Assembly: GCF_025562715.2 (NCBI RefSeq)
Contig: NZ_JAPFCC010000001.1
Span: 1,878,501-1,942,500, forward strand
Source: Endozoicomonas gorgoniicola
GTDB lineage: Bacteria; Pseudomonadota; Gammaproteobacteria; Pseudomonadales; Endozoicomonadaceae
Length of the DNA stretch: 64,000 bases
Reading direction: 5' to 3'
Under the pieces are notes generated by a model, which saw only the letters and a program-made list of their open reading frames with translations, did not search any database and was not told where the DNA came from. The position numbers and the translations under genes were made by a program. Shown one piece after another: positions 34,842 to 43,662 of the stretch; the stretch's first letter is position 1, and every line of letters begins with the position of its first letter.

Positions 34842-36641
34842 TCAAGCAACTAACAAAAGCCTTGCCTGCTCAAACAGAGCTGACTTTAACTCGTGAAGTT
34901 CAGTAATCACCACACTGCGGGGAAATAACTGCTCCACTGAGTGGACGTTAATGCCCAACCCCACGACTTCTATAGCTGATGATTCACAGCGTTTCACCAA
35001 GTCCATAACTGGCTGATGATGGTCAAAGTCCGGCGCACCGTCGGTAATCATAATGATCAACCGGCGTTTAGCCCTAGCCTGAAGCACCTGATGGACAGAG
35101 TGCCAGAGTCCAGTCGCCATTGGTGTCGAGTCATGTGCATTGAGAGCGGATAAAACCGCAGCCATATCCTGTAGTTGGTCATTCGGTTTCATTACCTCAA
35201 ATACGCCGCTGTCGTTTTTACCGGGATAGGCAGAAACTGACACAGTAACGCCATTGATCTGGTTCAAGCCATAGGCCAGAGCCAGTACCGCCTCCCTTGC
35301 CAGTTCCATTCTGGAAGACATGGACGACGATATATCCAGACAGAGGTGAACGGTCGCATCAATCGTAATGGTTTCAGATCGTTTGCAGAACAAACGACTG
35401 TCGCCAATAGCCATACGATGCAGTAGTTTACCATCCAGTTTTTTCCCTCGCTTTCCGGTTCTGTCCCTGCTCATCGTTTTCGCCTGAACCAATCCGGTTA
35501 ACTGGGCTGCCAGTCGAGAGGATTCAGCTTTGGTTCGCCAGAGCAAGCTCTGTCCTTCTATTTTGTCTGCGTTTAAAACCTCAACACGATCTACCGAGGG
35601 TGTTGTGGTAACAGCCGATAATCCGCCTTCCTGCCTTAAACTCCAGCCTTCCATCTCACTTGCCAGAGACTGAAACAGGTCTTCCGGCCAGTCGCTATTG
35701 TCAGATTCCAGCACAGTCCTGATGCTCTCTTCCTGAAAATCTTCCGGGGCTTCCGTTGTGTTCTCCCCTGAAGCGTCTCTCTTTCCCTGTGTATCTGCGG
35801 ATTTAGCATCAGTACTCTGTGTAGAATCTGTTTTCTCCTCCTGTTTTTCCTGCCCCTGTGTATTTTCTGTTTCATGTTCAGTTGCCAACGTAGAATCCGG
35901 TTTCTCATCAGTGCCCTGTGAAGGTGCTGATTTTAAATCCGGTTCTTGGTTATCTGAGTTTTCTGACGACAGTGAATCTGTTTTGTCATCGTTCCCTGTG
36001 TCGTTGCTGTTGTCTGAATCCTCCTGCTGTTGGTTCTGAAACAACCTAATAATCTCATCGGCTAACTGTTGCGCTTTTCGGGTGTTGCCCATATGCGGCA
36101 CATCGTCCAATACAGCATCCAGAGATTTCAGCAGTTTCACTGGGAAACAAGCTGCCATTGCCTGTTTTGCCTTGCTTGCTTCTTCCTTCAGAGCTTTCTG
36201 TCCCAACACTTCATACCTGAGCATGGCCAGCAATGAATCATGTAACACCTTCACAGGTGGGTCACTCTTTGCCGGTGCAGATAAACGACCTTCAGCGACT
36301 AACTGCCTGACGACTTCGGACAGAGTGAATGCAGTGCCGGGATATTCCCGGCTTAAAGCCCGCTCTATCCTGATATCTTCCAACAGGTTGGTTAGCCTGC
36401 GCCGAAACGCAGAGCCGCTTTGATCCAGCTCGAAATCCGTGTAGCGGATGTGGGCTGCCTCGTGGGACAAAAAGCCCCAGCTTTTGAGTTCCTGTTCAGG
36501 GCGTTCAGGGTCAAAGGCTGGCAAAACAATCCGTTCACCGTCGGTAAACGCATTCCTGCCAGACACTTCAACCTGAACACCCAGCTTCCTTCCCAGTGCA
36601 GCACCGACGATCGGTAAGGCACGTTGTAAAGTGGAAACCAT
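34842..36641 (-). CDS. CobT-like VWA-domain protein of the SXT-type module
   Basis: This encodes 599 residues. The N-terminal half has HEAAHIRYTDFELDQ (about 80-95), like the metal-binding stretch of CobT proteins. A disordered acidic stretch (about 205-310) is rich in Asp, Glu, Ser and Thr, with KTDS and TDAKSADTQ repeats. The C-terminal von Willebrand A domain has the metal site DISSSMSS (near 435), then STPMATGLW and ITDGAPDF. With the CobS-like AAA+ protein encoded upstream it should form a chelatase-like or remodelling pair. In SXT/IncC elements the same gene set travels with bet and exo, role unknown. Cobalt chelation itself is unlikely, as no cobalamin genes are near. Confidence 0.8.
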   Translation of the reverse strand: MVSTLQRALPIVGAALGRKLGVQVEVSGRNAFTDGERIVLPAFDPERPEQELKSWGFLSHEAAHIRYTDFELDQSGSAFRRRLTNLLEDIRIERALSREYPGTAFTLSEVVRQLVAEGRLSAPAKSDPPVKVLHDSLLAMLRYEVLGQKALKEEASKAKQAMAACFPVKLLKSLDAVLDDVPHMGNTRKAQQLADEIIRLFQNQQQEDSDNSNDTGNDDKTDSLSSENSDNQEPDLKSAPSQGTDEKPDSTLATEHETENTQGQEKQEEKTDSTQSTDAKSADTQGKRDASGENTTEAPEDFQEESIRTVLESDNSDWPEDLFQSLASEMEGWSLRQEGGLSAVTTTPSVDRVEVLNADKIEGQSLLWRTKAESSRLAAQLTGLVQAKTMSRDRTGKRGKKLDGKLLHRMAIGDSRLFCKRSETITIDATVHLCLDISSSMSSRMELAREAVLALAYGLNQINGVTVSVSAYPGKNDSGVFEVMKPNDQLQDMAAVLSALNAHDSTPMATGLWHSVHQVLQARAKRRLIIMITDGAPDFDHHQPVMDLVKRCESSAIEVVGLGINVHSVEQLFPRSVVITELHELKSALFEQARLLLVA

Positions 36642-36674
36642 GTCATGCTTCTCCTGTTAAAACACAATAAAAAT

Positions 36675-36716
36675 GGGACACGGTTCCCTCTTTATGAAGA
36701 GCGGGAACGGTGTCCC
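36675..36716 (-). promoter_or_regulatory. Terminator-like hairpin between the DUF3150 and CobT-like genes
   Basis: GGGACACGGTTCCC and GGGAACGGTGTCCC pair at 13 of 14 positions, followed in the transcript by ATTTTTATTGTGTTTT and then the AACAGGAG ribosome site of the next gene. It is one of three similar sites in this operon and may act as an attenuator or processing site. Confidence 0.7.
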
Positions 36717-36751
36717 GCCTGGGGGAAATAGACTGAAGTCAGTCCGTCGAA

Positions 36752-37777
36752 TTAAAAGTAAAACGTTGCTGCGGCTGGCACTTCCTCTGCCGGATTTACA
36801 ACGGGTTGAGTGGGTACAGAGTTCTCCTGAACTCTCTCCTCAGCTCTCTCCTCAACAAGTACTTCCTGTGTTTTTTCCTGTGTTGCCTCTGGTGTATTGC
36901 CTGAATTTACCGTCTGATCAGAATCCTGCATCTTCACAGGTTCTGTTATAGTGGCAAGCCCTTCAGCACACCGCTGCATCTGTTCAGCAGAACAGAGCAA
37001 CAGCACTCGCTCCATCAGCTGGGTTAACGCTTCACCCTCAAGAGAACCTTGTTTGGGAATCTGCTTTAAACCAGCATCCAGGCGTTGCACCACGGGGGCT
37101 ATGCCCTGATCGACAAATGACAAGCTGTGCAACTTATCTCTCAGCTTCAGGATTGGCCTGATGGCCTTGCGACTGACTTTCTGTTTGCCAGAAAAAGTCT
37201 GGTCAAACAGAGCCTGAGCGTCCCGGCTGATTTCATCCCTGAGCGTATTTCCCAGCTGGTTAACCTGATGATTCAGGGTATCCGGCCTGGGGGCTTCCGT
37301 GACTTTGTAGACGGTATAATCAAAACCAAATCGTTGGCTGACATTCTGCACGTCAGGAACAGCACGCCGTATGGCATCAGCAAAATCAGGATGAGCGGAA
37401 ACCCATTCCTGGATATGCTGGTCATACTGCGCCAGAAATTCCTGTTTCTGCTGCTGAAAATCAGCCTGTACCTGATCCAGTTCGCTACTGATGTCGTCCA
37501 CCAGTGAGTCCGCGACGGCATAGCCTCCGAGAAAGCGAACACCTTCCCGGGAGCAGATCCGGCAGGCCTGTTCACGCAGCCGCAGAAATGGCTTGAGCAC
37601 TCCACGATCACAGAGTTTTTTAGAACCCAGTGACACCACATCATCCGGTGGTAACTGACCGCCCTGCCCTAATGTCAAATCTTCCTGTTTTAAACGACGG
37701 GAGCCAGACCAGACGGAACAGTCCACTGAAATGACAGACATTTTATTCAATATCTGGGTAACGGTTGTCACACTCAT
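36752..37777 (-). CDS. DUF3150 family protein
   Basis: This encodes 341 residues. The N-terminal DUF3150 pattern is VISVDCSVWSGSRRLKQEDL, LGSKKLCDRGVLKPFLRLREQACRICSREGVRFLGGYAV. A long helical middle follows, and the C-terminus is Glu/Gln-rich with repeats of EERAEERVQE. It lies between the CobS-like and CobT-like genes, as in SXT/IncA/C elements. Function unknown; the constant gene order suggests it works with the AAA+/VWA pair. Confidence 0.8.
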   Translation of the reverse strand: MSVTTVTQILNKMSVISVDCSVWSGSRRLKQEDLTLGQGGQLPPDDVVSLGSKKLCDRGVLKPFLRLREQACRICSREGVRFLGGYAVADSLVDDISSELDQVQADFQQQKQEFLAQYDQHIQEWVSAHPDFADAIRRAVPDVQNVSQRFGFDYTVYKVTEAPRPDTLNHQVNQLGNTLRDEISRDAQALFDQTFSGKQKVSRKAIRPILKLRDKLHSLSFVDQGIAPVVQRLDAGLKQIPKQGSLEGEALTQLMERVLLLCSAEQMQRCAEGLATITEPVKMQDSDQTVNSGNTPEATQEKTQEVLVEERAEERVQENSVPTQPVVNPAEEVPAAATFYF

Positions 37778-37796
37778 GATTCACCACCTCAACGAT

Positions 37797-38846
37797 TCAG
37801 TAAGGTAAGTCATCGTCTGGACAAGAGGTATCGGTGCTGCTCCATAAGTCACCAAAAATATCCTCTGCCAGTCGATGAATCGCTTGTCGTTCAGCTGGTT
37901 CTACTCTCGCTGTCAGGGCTTGCTCCAGCGCATACTCAAACACGCTGGGCGCACCTTTAAACCGCAGGGACAGCTTCGCCCAGCGCACCAGCCCACGAGT
38001 GGACAGAGTGCAGCTGAGCTGGGCTTCGCCTTCCCCTTGTCCATCAGAGGAACCCGTGAAAAGACGACGAATCTCTTTAGCAAGCTTCACCATGTTTTCA
38101 CGCACCAGTAAAGGCAGATCAGGCACCACCTGTTCCAGAATGGATAATTCTGTCGTGTTGTCCGGATAATCCACTTCGATACAACGGAAGCGATCCAGCC
38201 AGGCTAACGACTGTCTTAACACACCCTGATACAGCCCTGATCCATCACCTGATCCCGCACTGTTGCCCGTAGCCACAAAACGAAACCGTGGATGTACCGG
38301 AATAATCTCTCCGCCGTTCTGCGCCAATACCAAAGGCGCACCGTCCAGCAGATCGTATAATCCAGCGAGTTCACTGGGGTCAGCAATGTCCATTTCGTCC
38401 AGGATAAGAATGTGTCCGTCTCGTACTGCAATGCTCAGTGCGCCGTACAAAAAAGGCGTGCTGCCATTGTCGAGTACTTTTTGTCCCAGCATATCGTCCA
38501 GTTCTAAACGTCCATGTACCGGAATCATCTGTACCGGCCAGTGCAGCCTTGCCGCTGCCTGACAGACCAGGCTGGTTTTTCCGCAACCGGTCGGTCCTGT
38601 CAGGTACAAACCATCCCCCATAGGGTCATCAAAGAAGGCCAGCAACTTACGCAGCCGGTCTCTGTCAAACACATAGGGTTGTTGTGCAGGCACCGCCGGG
38701 TGTCCGCAGTCCTTATAGCCTTCCAGCAAAATCAACTGAGTGCTGTTCAGCTCAAAAGTTTCGTTGAGTTCATAGAAAGCAGGCTGCAAAGCCTCTTCAG
38801 GGTTCTGGCAAGATCCAGCCTGAGCCTGTTGAACGTCTTGAGTCAT
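37797..38846 (-). CDS. CobS-like MoxR-type AAA+ ATPase
   Basis: I start at 38846, which has a strong GGCAGGAG site; the frame is open to 38939, but that part encodes hairpin sequence. It encodes 349 residues. Walker A is TGPTGCGKTSL (about 95-105), Walker B is HILILDEMDIADP, and the sensor region is FRFVATGNSAGSGDGSG. The arginine-finger region follows (LAWLDRFRCIEVDYPD). AAA+ proteins of this type work with a VWA partner, which is encoded two genes downstream. Confidence 0.88.
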   Translation of the reverse strand: MTQDVQQAQAGSCQNPEEALQPAFYELNETFELNSTQLILLEGYKDCGHPAVPAQQPYVFDRDRLRKLLAFFDDPMGDGLYLTGPTGCGKTSLVCQAAARLHWPVQMIPVHGRLELDDMLGQKVLDNGSTPFLYGALSIAVRDGHILILDEMDIADPSELAGLYDLLDGAPLVLAQNGGEIIPVHPRFRFVATGNSAGSGDGSGLYQGVLRQSLAWLDRFRCIEVDYPDNTTELSILEQVVPDLPLLVRENMVKLAKEIRRLFTGSSDGQGEGEAQLSCTLSTRGLVRWAKLSLRFKGAPSVFEYALEQALTARVEPAERQAIHRLAEDIFGDLWSSTDTSCPDDDLPY

Positions 38847-38889
38847 ATTCGTCTCCTGCCGTTGAATTGGGTTTGAAAACACAAAAAAA

Positions 38890-38926
38890 GGGCAGAAGAT
38901 TCCCATGACGGGGAAACAGTCTGCCC
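38890..38926 (-). promoter_or_regulatory. Terminator-like hairpin between the exonuclease and CobS-like genes
   Basis: GGGCAGA and TCTGCCC form the outer stem, with a second inner pairing (TTCCC with GGGAA). In the transcript it is followed by eight T and GTGTTTTC, then the ribosome site of the CobS-like gene. This is a full intrinsic-terminator shape inside an operon. Confidence 0.75.
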
Positions 38927-38949
38927 CATCCGGGTTCATGAAAAGTTAA

Positions 38950-39999
38950 TCAGAAATAGAAGCTTTGGTTGCTAACCGACTGGTTCAAAACCAATAAATC
39001 GCCACCAATAGTTTCCATGGTTGAGTCACTGTCCTGTCGATTTTTATCGACAAGCGTGACTTTGACTTGCTGCCTGCTCTTGCGCCTGAACAGCTCAGGA
39101 TTGGGCAAAGTAAGGTTGTGTTTCTGGCAAAGGGATTCCAGTGCCTTTTGGTAATCCACTGTGCCGCTGCACGTACTTCGGAAAACCCTAAGGCCATCAA
39201 ACTCACCCGCCTTAAAATCACCCATCAACTGTTGTAGCTGTTGCTGCAACTGTTTCTGGTGCGATTTTCCAGCGTCGAGTTCACCCTTTAGTTTGTCCAG
39301 ACGTTTCTGACGCTGGCGGTAAGCCATTGCCAGTTGTTGCCACTGATTTCGCTGCTGCTTTTCCGTTGGTACATACACATCCAGATTCGGGTCTTTGTCC
39401 GGCTCATCGCCTTCCTCAACCCGATTCCAGAAATCAATCGCTTCCTGCTGTAGTTGCTGGATTAAAGCGTCATCACGACGAATACATACGGGCAACAGGG
39501 GTAAGCCTTGCCGATAAAAGCACAGCCAGCCCAATTGGGAGTCTGCCACTAATATCTGGAACTGCACCTGATAAAAAGCACGACGATAGCCCTCTGACTT
39601 GTCCTTCAGAGTTTTTACCTCGTCGTATACTTTTTGCGTTGGGCATTTCAGCTCAACCGGCACACCGTCTTTGGTCAACCCGTCGAAGCTCGCCCGTAAC
39701 ACCGGGTTCTGTTCCCATTCTGCACACACTGGTAAAAGCGGCGCATCATTCAGAGCCTGCTCCATCTGATTGCGAGCATCATCCTCTTGCTCCATACCAC
39801 GAAGCACATGAGGATTTGCTGACAAGTCAGGTTCTTTGAAGATACTGGATATTTCTGACCCTCTTTTTTCAAGCCAGAGCTGCCACCGTGACTTGTAAGG
39901 CGACAGCCCTAAGATCACAGCTGCATCGCTGGCAGAAACACCGCATCGACGCCAGTCCAGCCAGGCCTGTGACCGCTGCTCAATATTGACCTGTTTCAT
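38950..39999 (-). CDS. YqaJ-type (lambda exonuclease-like) recombination nuclease
   Basis: This encodes 349 residues. The YqaJ domain has RSQAWLDWRRCGVSASDAAVILGLSPYKSRWQLWLEK at the start. The PD-(D/E)xK core is in LRASFDGLTKDGVPVELKCP (Asp, then Glu-x-Lys), followed by YQVQFQILV. A coiled-coil Gln-rich region lies near residues 215-265. It resects double-strand ends 5' to 3' to feed the annealing protein encoded just upstream. The pair is the Exo-Bet recombination system found in SXT/R391 elements. Confidence 0.88.
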   Translation of the reverse strand: MKQVNIEQRSQAWLDWRRCGVSASDAAVILGLSPYKSRWQLWLEKRGSEISSIFKEPDLSANPHVLRGMEQEDDARNQMEQALNDAPLLPVCAEWEQNPVLRASFDGLTKDGVPVELKCPTQKVYDEVKTLKDKSEGYRRAFYQVQFQILVADSQLGWLCFYRQGLPLLPVCIRRDDALIQQLQQEAIDFWNRVEEGDEPDKDPNLDVYVPTEKQQRNQWQQLAMAYRQRQKRLDKLKGELDAGKSHQKQLQQQLQQLMGDFKAGEFDGLRVFRSTCSGTVDYQKALESLCQKHNLTLPNPELFRRKSRQQVKVTLVDKNRQDSDSTMETIGGDLLVLNQSVSNQSFYF

Positions 40000-40021
40000 G
40001 ATGAAGAATCCTGAAACAGTG

Positions 40022-41008
40022 TCATGCCGCAGTGGACACGGGAGAATGGCTGGCTGCCTGTGCCTGATCCAGCTTGTACAGGCAATAGTTCAGGGCATTG
40101 GCATCCTCCTTAAACCGTTCCTCAGCAAATCCTTGTGCTGCTGTGTAAGCGCCTGTCTCTCTGGCACGACCCACGACCTGTTCGATAAACGACAGAATTT
40201 GTGGGTCAATGTCTGAAGGTTCAGGTACCTCTACAGAGTCCACTTCAATCACTCCGGCTTGCGGGGCTTCGGTGGTATCGGGAGTTTGGGATTCTCCAGA
40301 ATCCGGTATTGGTATTGCTGTTTTCTCTTGGGGTTGTGTCGTTGCAGTTTTGTCCGGTTCTACGAGTACCGGGCTATCCGCCACAGCCTGTAAAGACGGA
40401 GGCTCTGGCTCACCCAGCTGGGTTTCCAGAATACGTTCCGCTTCATCAGGCTCAAACAGTCCGCTGAGTCCGTAGGCCAATCTTATTCCCTGCGCCTGAG
40501 CTTTGTGTCTCAACATTCTTTTTGGACAGGTCTGCCAGGGTCCGGGGAATTTCTTGCCATTCTTGATGGGAGCCGGACGATATAACTCGTCCAGATATTC
40601 CCGCACTTTGACTGGATGAGTACGATCCTTTCTGTACACCACACAATCAACCCATTCGTGGCAAGGTTTAGCATCATCATCCATCAACACCATCTGGTCT
40701 GAATAAATGAACTCCATACCATCACTTTCCGGATAGGAATTCATCACTTTGATCCAACCATCAACAGATATAACGGGAAAAATGCCGCCTTTTCTGTCGG
40801 GTAAGCCCCAGAGTTGACGAATGAATGGGTTAAGTTGATATTGATCTGCCACAGACAATAAGGAAAGCATCTGTTCCCGAGTAGGAAGCGAGCCGTTTTG
40901 TTGCCGGAAAGCAGTTTGTGCCAGTGTATTCAGTAATTCATCTTCTCTGAAGCCGTAGCGTTCAGCAAAGCGAGCCACTAAATCGTTAGCACCGTCTTGG
41001 TGAGTCAT
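40022..41008 (-). CDS. bet: Bet/RecT-type single-strand annealing protein
   Basis: I start at 41008 (MTHQDGANDLVARFAERYGF) after AGAGAGAGAA; the upstream extension overlaps a hairpin. It encodes 328 residues. It carries the Bet-family region FREDELLNTLAQTAFRQ, QMLSLLSVADQYQLNPFIRQLWGLPDRKGGIFPVISVDGWIKVMN and WQTCPKRMLRHKAQAQGIRLAYGLSG. The C-terminal half is acidic and Pro/Thr-rich, likely flexible. It anneals strands exposed by the YqaJ nuclease, giving the element its own recombination system. Confidence 0.9.
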   Translation of the reverse strand: MTHQDGANDLVARFAERYGFREDELLNTLAQTAFRQQNGSLPTREQMLSLLSVADQYQLNPFIRQLWGLPDRKGGIFPVISVDGWIKVMNSYPESDGMEFIYSDQMVLMDDDAKPCHEWVDCVVYRKDRTHPVKVREYLDELYRPAPIKNGKKFPGPWQTCPKRMLRHKAQAQGIRLAYGLSGLFEPDEAERILETQLGEPEPPSLQAVADSPVLVEPDKTATTQPQEKTAIPIPDSGESQTPDTTEAPQAGVIEVDSVEVPEPSDIDPQILSFIEQVVGRARETGAYTAAQGFAEERFKEDANALNYCLYKLDQAQAASHSPVSTAA

Positions 41009-41051
41009 AGAAGTTCTCTCTCTTGATGCTCTTATCGAGCGACACAAAAAA

Positions 41052-41089
41052 GGCAGAACTTCACTGCCACATGACAGAAAAGCTCTGCC
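41052..41089 (-). promoter_or_regulatory. Terminator-like hairpin in the leader of bet
   Basis: GGCAGA...CTT and AAG...TCTGCC pair, followed in the transcript by CC, six T and GTGTCG, 40 or so bases before the bet start. It is the third hairpin of this kind in the operon and could act as an attenuator at its start. Confidence 0.65.
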
Positions 41090-41908
41090 ATGCAGAAAGG
41101 CGTGTTCTCTCGGTAGAAAAAACACACGGTGATAAACGACTACCGAAGTAGCTGATGGTAGGAATCCGCTGCCTTGTTCGTTACAGAACAGAGACAGGGC
41201 TGAAGATAGCCACTCAGCAAAAGCTGCTTGGCTGGATAGGAAATCTATTCACCGTCGGGCAACACCATTGCAGGTATTACCTTTCAGTTATCAACCCGGT
41301 CGCCTCGCTCTTCCCGAGGCGCCTCCACAGGGTTACGCAAGTCATGACTGCCGGGTTTGCTGACTTAGCTGGCCACTGTGCGAAGCTCAAGCGTTCGATC
41401 TGCGATCTACTGGCTTAAAAATTCTTTTTACCTGCATTCTTTGTAGAGAGCAGAACCGTTTATTTGCCATGAACGGAACACGGTGAGAAGCGGCAGTGCT
41501 GTTACGAACAGCACTGGTAATATATCGGGCTTCTCAGGAGCTGGGATCAGTATAGAACAGGGCAAAAAATTCAGCAGGAAATTTGCAGCAGGGTTAATGA
41601 ACGCCTCCGTGTTCCACCTCGCCTGAATTTGATTGGGAAGAGTCCCAAGATAACAAAACACCCCGCAACATTGACAACAATGGCGAGGCCGAGTGACTTT
41701 GTTCCTGTGCTCAATGCTTGGTTTTCTTATCTTCCGTGGACTCACCTTCCGTGTGATGCCTGATACTTTGTCGGCATCTGAAGGTTGCCCTTCTACTGTT
41801 CACTGGAACAACCTTAGGGTACGTATTTTCCGGTGCATAAATATTGATCTACATCAATGTATCAATGTTTTGTTTGTTCTCAACATTTCAATTTCTATCA
41901 CGCTTTTT
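41090..41908. other. Leader and intergenic region upstream of bet
   Basis: No gene is convincingly supported. A GC-rich inverted repeat (CGCCTCG...CGAGGCG, near 41310-41332) lies here. A 105-residue minus-strand frame at 41428-41745 has one hydrophobic end (LPCSILIPAPEKPDILPVLFVTALPLL) but no clear ribosome site. The operon promoter should be in this stretch but is not clear to me. Confidence 0.4.
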
Positions 41909-42055
41909 TTACCGAGCTGGACCTAAATAACTTGCCACCACATCCGTCCTTTGGTGCCCAAGCACCAGGGCTATAGCCTCTCTCGCCTTTCTGTCGACTG
42001 ACTTCACACATTCCCGCTTACCTGCAATAACAGGCGCAAGATGGTGTGTGATCTG

Positions 42056-43662
42056 CCAGCAATTCCCGAAAACTATACGACAATATAATTCTATATTTTA
42101 ATTTCTAAATCAAATGACTCAGGCCGAACCCCATCCCTCTAAGTTAATAGACTATTGATAATCTTTTCGCACACCAAACACTGAAAACTCAAGGCTATTC
42201 AAAATTTATGATGTGTCTGAAATAAGGCCCTTAATGCAAATGCTTTTTTCTTCTATTATTGCCTTTAACAGGTCGCTCCATGACCCTATAAGGAACCAAT
42301 CGAACAAGCCTCTTATGGCATGCCAAAGTGCCGTTTTTGATTTTTTTGCTGCCAAGGCTTTTTGAAATAATGGGCAGGCAAGCTGTTCTATCTGGTCGAT
42401 GAGAAAGGCGGTAAAAGTAAGGTTGGCAAAATTGGTTGCCAGATGCTCTTTTCCGTGCCCGTAGTTATGTTCGAGATTGTAGCCTTGTGTTTTCAGTGTG
42501 TTAAACGTTTCATTCTCAATCTTCCACTTAGCGCGTCCCCCACGCATGACTTTTGCCACGCTTTCTTCGGTAAGTTCAATATCAGTCACCCAGGTGTTAA
42601 CGTATTTTTTACCCTTAGGGCTAACCGACACATATTCAAGGTAATTAACCAGTACATCTTTATGCGATTTATTGATTGAAACGCCATTCACGAACCTGAA
42701 CCAGTGTTTAAAACCGTCCTCGTCTGTAAACTCGTAGCGAGAAACTTTGTCCCTTGCGTCCAGCTCATCAACCGCTTCATATAAAGATACATGCGAGGAG
42801 TCCTTTGCCACCATGATAAAGCTGTAGTTATAGGACTTGACCAGCCTTATCGTGGGGCCGTCGGAGTATAAATCGTCAAAATTCAGAACCAGCTTAAGGT
42901 GCGGATGCTCTCTGGAAGTGTTTTCAAGGAGTCTTTTTAGCGCAGTTTTTTCACAGTCGTTTTTAGAAGCATCCACTTGCTGGATGATCGGTTCCGGTGC
43001 CAGAGGAAGGACTTCTTTTTTTCCAGGCCTGACCAGGCACATTCCCAATAGCTGATGGTAATATTGTGGATTCTTGCTGTCTGGTTTTTTTACACAACAT
43101 TCTTGACAATTAATGCTTCCTGAAGCGAAATGTCCTGTTCCGTCGACAGGAGCAAGGTATCCTTCCTCGAAATATTCAAACTGTTTCAGCCGCCCGGAAC
43201 GCTGAACATACGAAAACAATGAAGTAAAAAATTTCCGGAAATACCGGGTTTCAATGGGATCGAGCATGTCGCGAAGGTGAGAATCGCTGGGTACTTGTTC
43301 AACGCCGTAAAGGGCTTTCAGGTTATTGAGCTTGTCCGGCTTTTCTTTGCAGTCTTCATCAAACCTCAATAGTGACGGATATTTTAAATGCATGACAGCA
43401 AGGCCACTCATAATGGCGTCATGGAGAGGGATTTTTTTATGCCCATTATTAGGGCGATGGTCTGGAATCTTCGCAGCTTCCTTTGACACAATATTGATTA
43501 ATTTATCAGCAAGCGCTTTTTTGTTTGATGGTGCCACAGTAAATACGACGATATATGTATATTGTCGGTCAGTTTACCTCAAAGTCTGCGATTCTGACCA
43601 CTGCGACTTTCCCTAAAGGGCTTGATATCATTGACATTAATCAACTTGTCGGGAATTGCTGG
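42056..43662 (-). mobile_element. 1607-bp insertion sequence in the second integrase gene
   Basis: Inverted ends are CCAGCAATTCCCGA at 42056 and its complement ending at 43662. The 7-bp target duplication TGATCTG is at 42049-42055 and 43663-43669. One complete transposase gene lies inside. The family is uncertain (see the transposase). Confidence 0.92.
42206..43537 (-). CDS. DDE-type transposase, family uncertain (ISNCY/IS4-like)
   Basis: This encodes 443 residues. The N-terminus has IPDHRPNNGHKKIPLHDAIMSGLAVMHLKYPSLLRFDEDC. The DDE core shows YLAPVDGTGHFASGSINCQECC, LVLNFDDLYSDGP, and the glutamate region GGRAKWKIENETFNTLKTQGYNLEHNYGHG. It resembles transposases listed as ISNCY or IS4-like, but does not fit the strict IS4 YREK spacing. 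It appears intact inside the 1607-bp element. Confidence 0.8.
   Translation of the reverse strand: MAPSNKKALADKLINIVSKEAAKIPDHRPNNGHKKIPLHDAIMSGLAVMHLKYPSLLRFDEDCKEKPDKLNNLKALYGVEQVPSDSHLRDMLDPIETRYFRKFFTSLFSYVQRSGRLKQFEYFEEGYLAPVDGTGHFASGSINCQECCVKKPDSKNPQYYHQLLGMCLVRPGKKEVLPLAPEPIIQQVDASKNDCEKTALKRLLENTSREHPHLKLVLNFDDLYSDGPTIRLVKSYNYSFIMVAKDSSHVSLYEAVDELDARDKVSRYEFTDEDGFKHWFRFVNGVSINKSHKDVLVNYLEYVSVSPKGKKYVNTWVTDIELTEESVAKVMRGGRAKWKIENETFNTLKTQGYNLEHNYGHGKEHLATNFANLTFTAFLIDQIEQLACPLFQKALAAKKSKTALWHAIRGLFDWFLIGSWSDLLKAIIEEKSICIKGLISDTS

Noticed and set aside
34558..34896. 112-residue plus-strand frame
   Set aside because: No ribosome site, no family, and its end overlaps the CobT-like gene and terminator on the other strand.
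34842..38846. CobS/CobT-like genes as a cobalamin chelatase
   Set aside because: No cobalamin genes are near, and the gene order with bet, exo and DUF3150 is that of SXT/IncC elements.
41428..41745. 105-residue minus-strand frame with a hydrophobic stretch
   Set aside because: No ribosome site or recognisable family; noted in the intergenic entry and not called as a gene.
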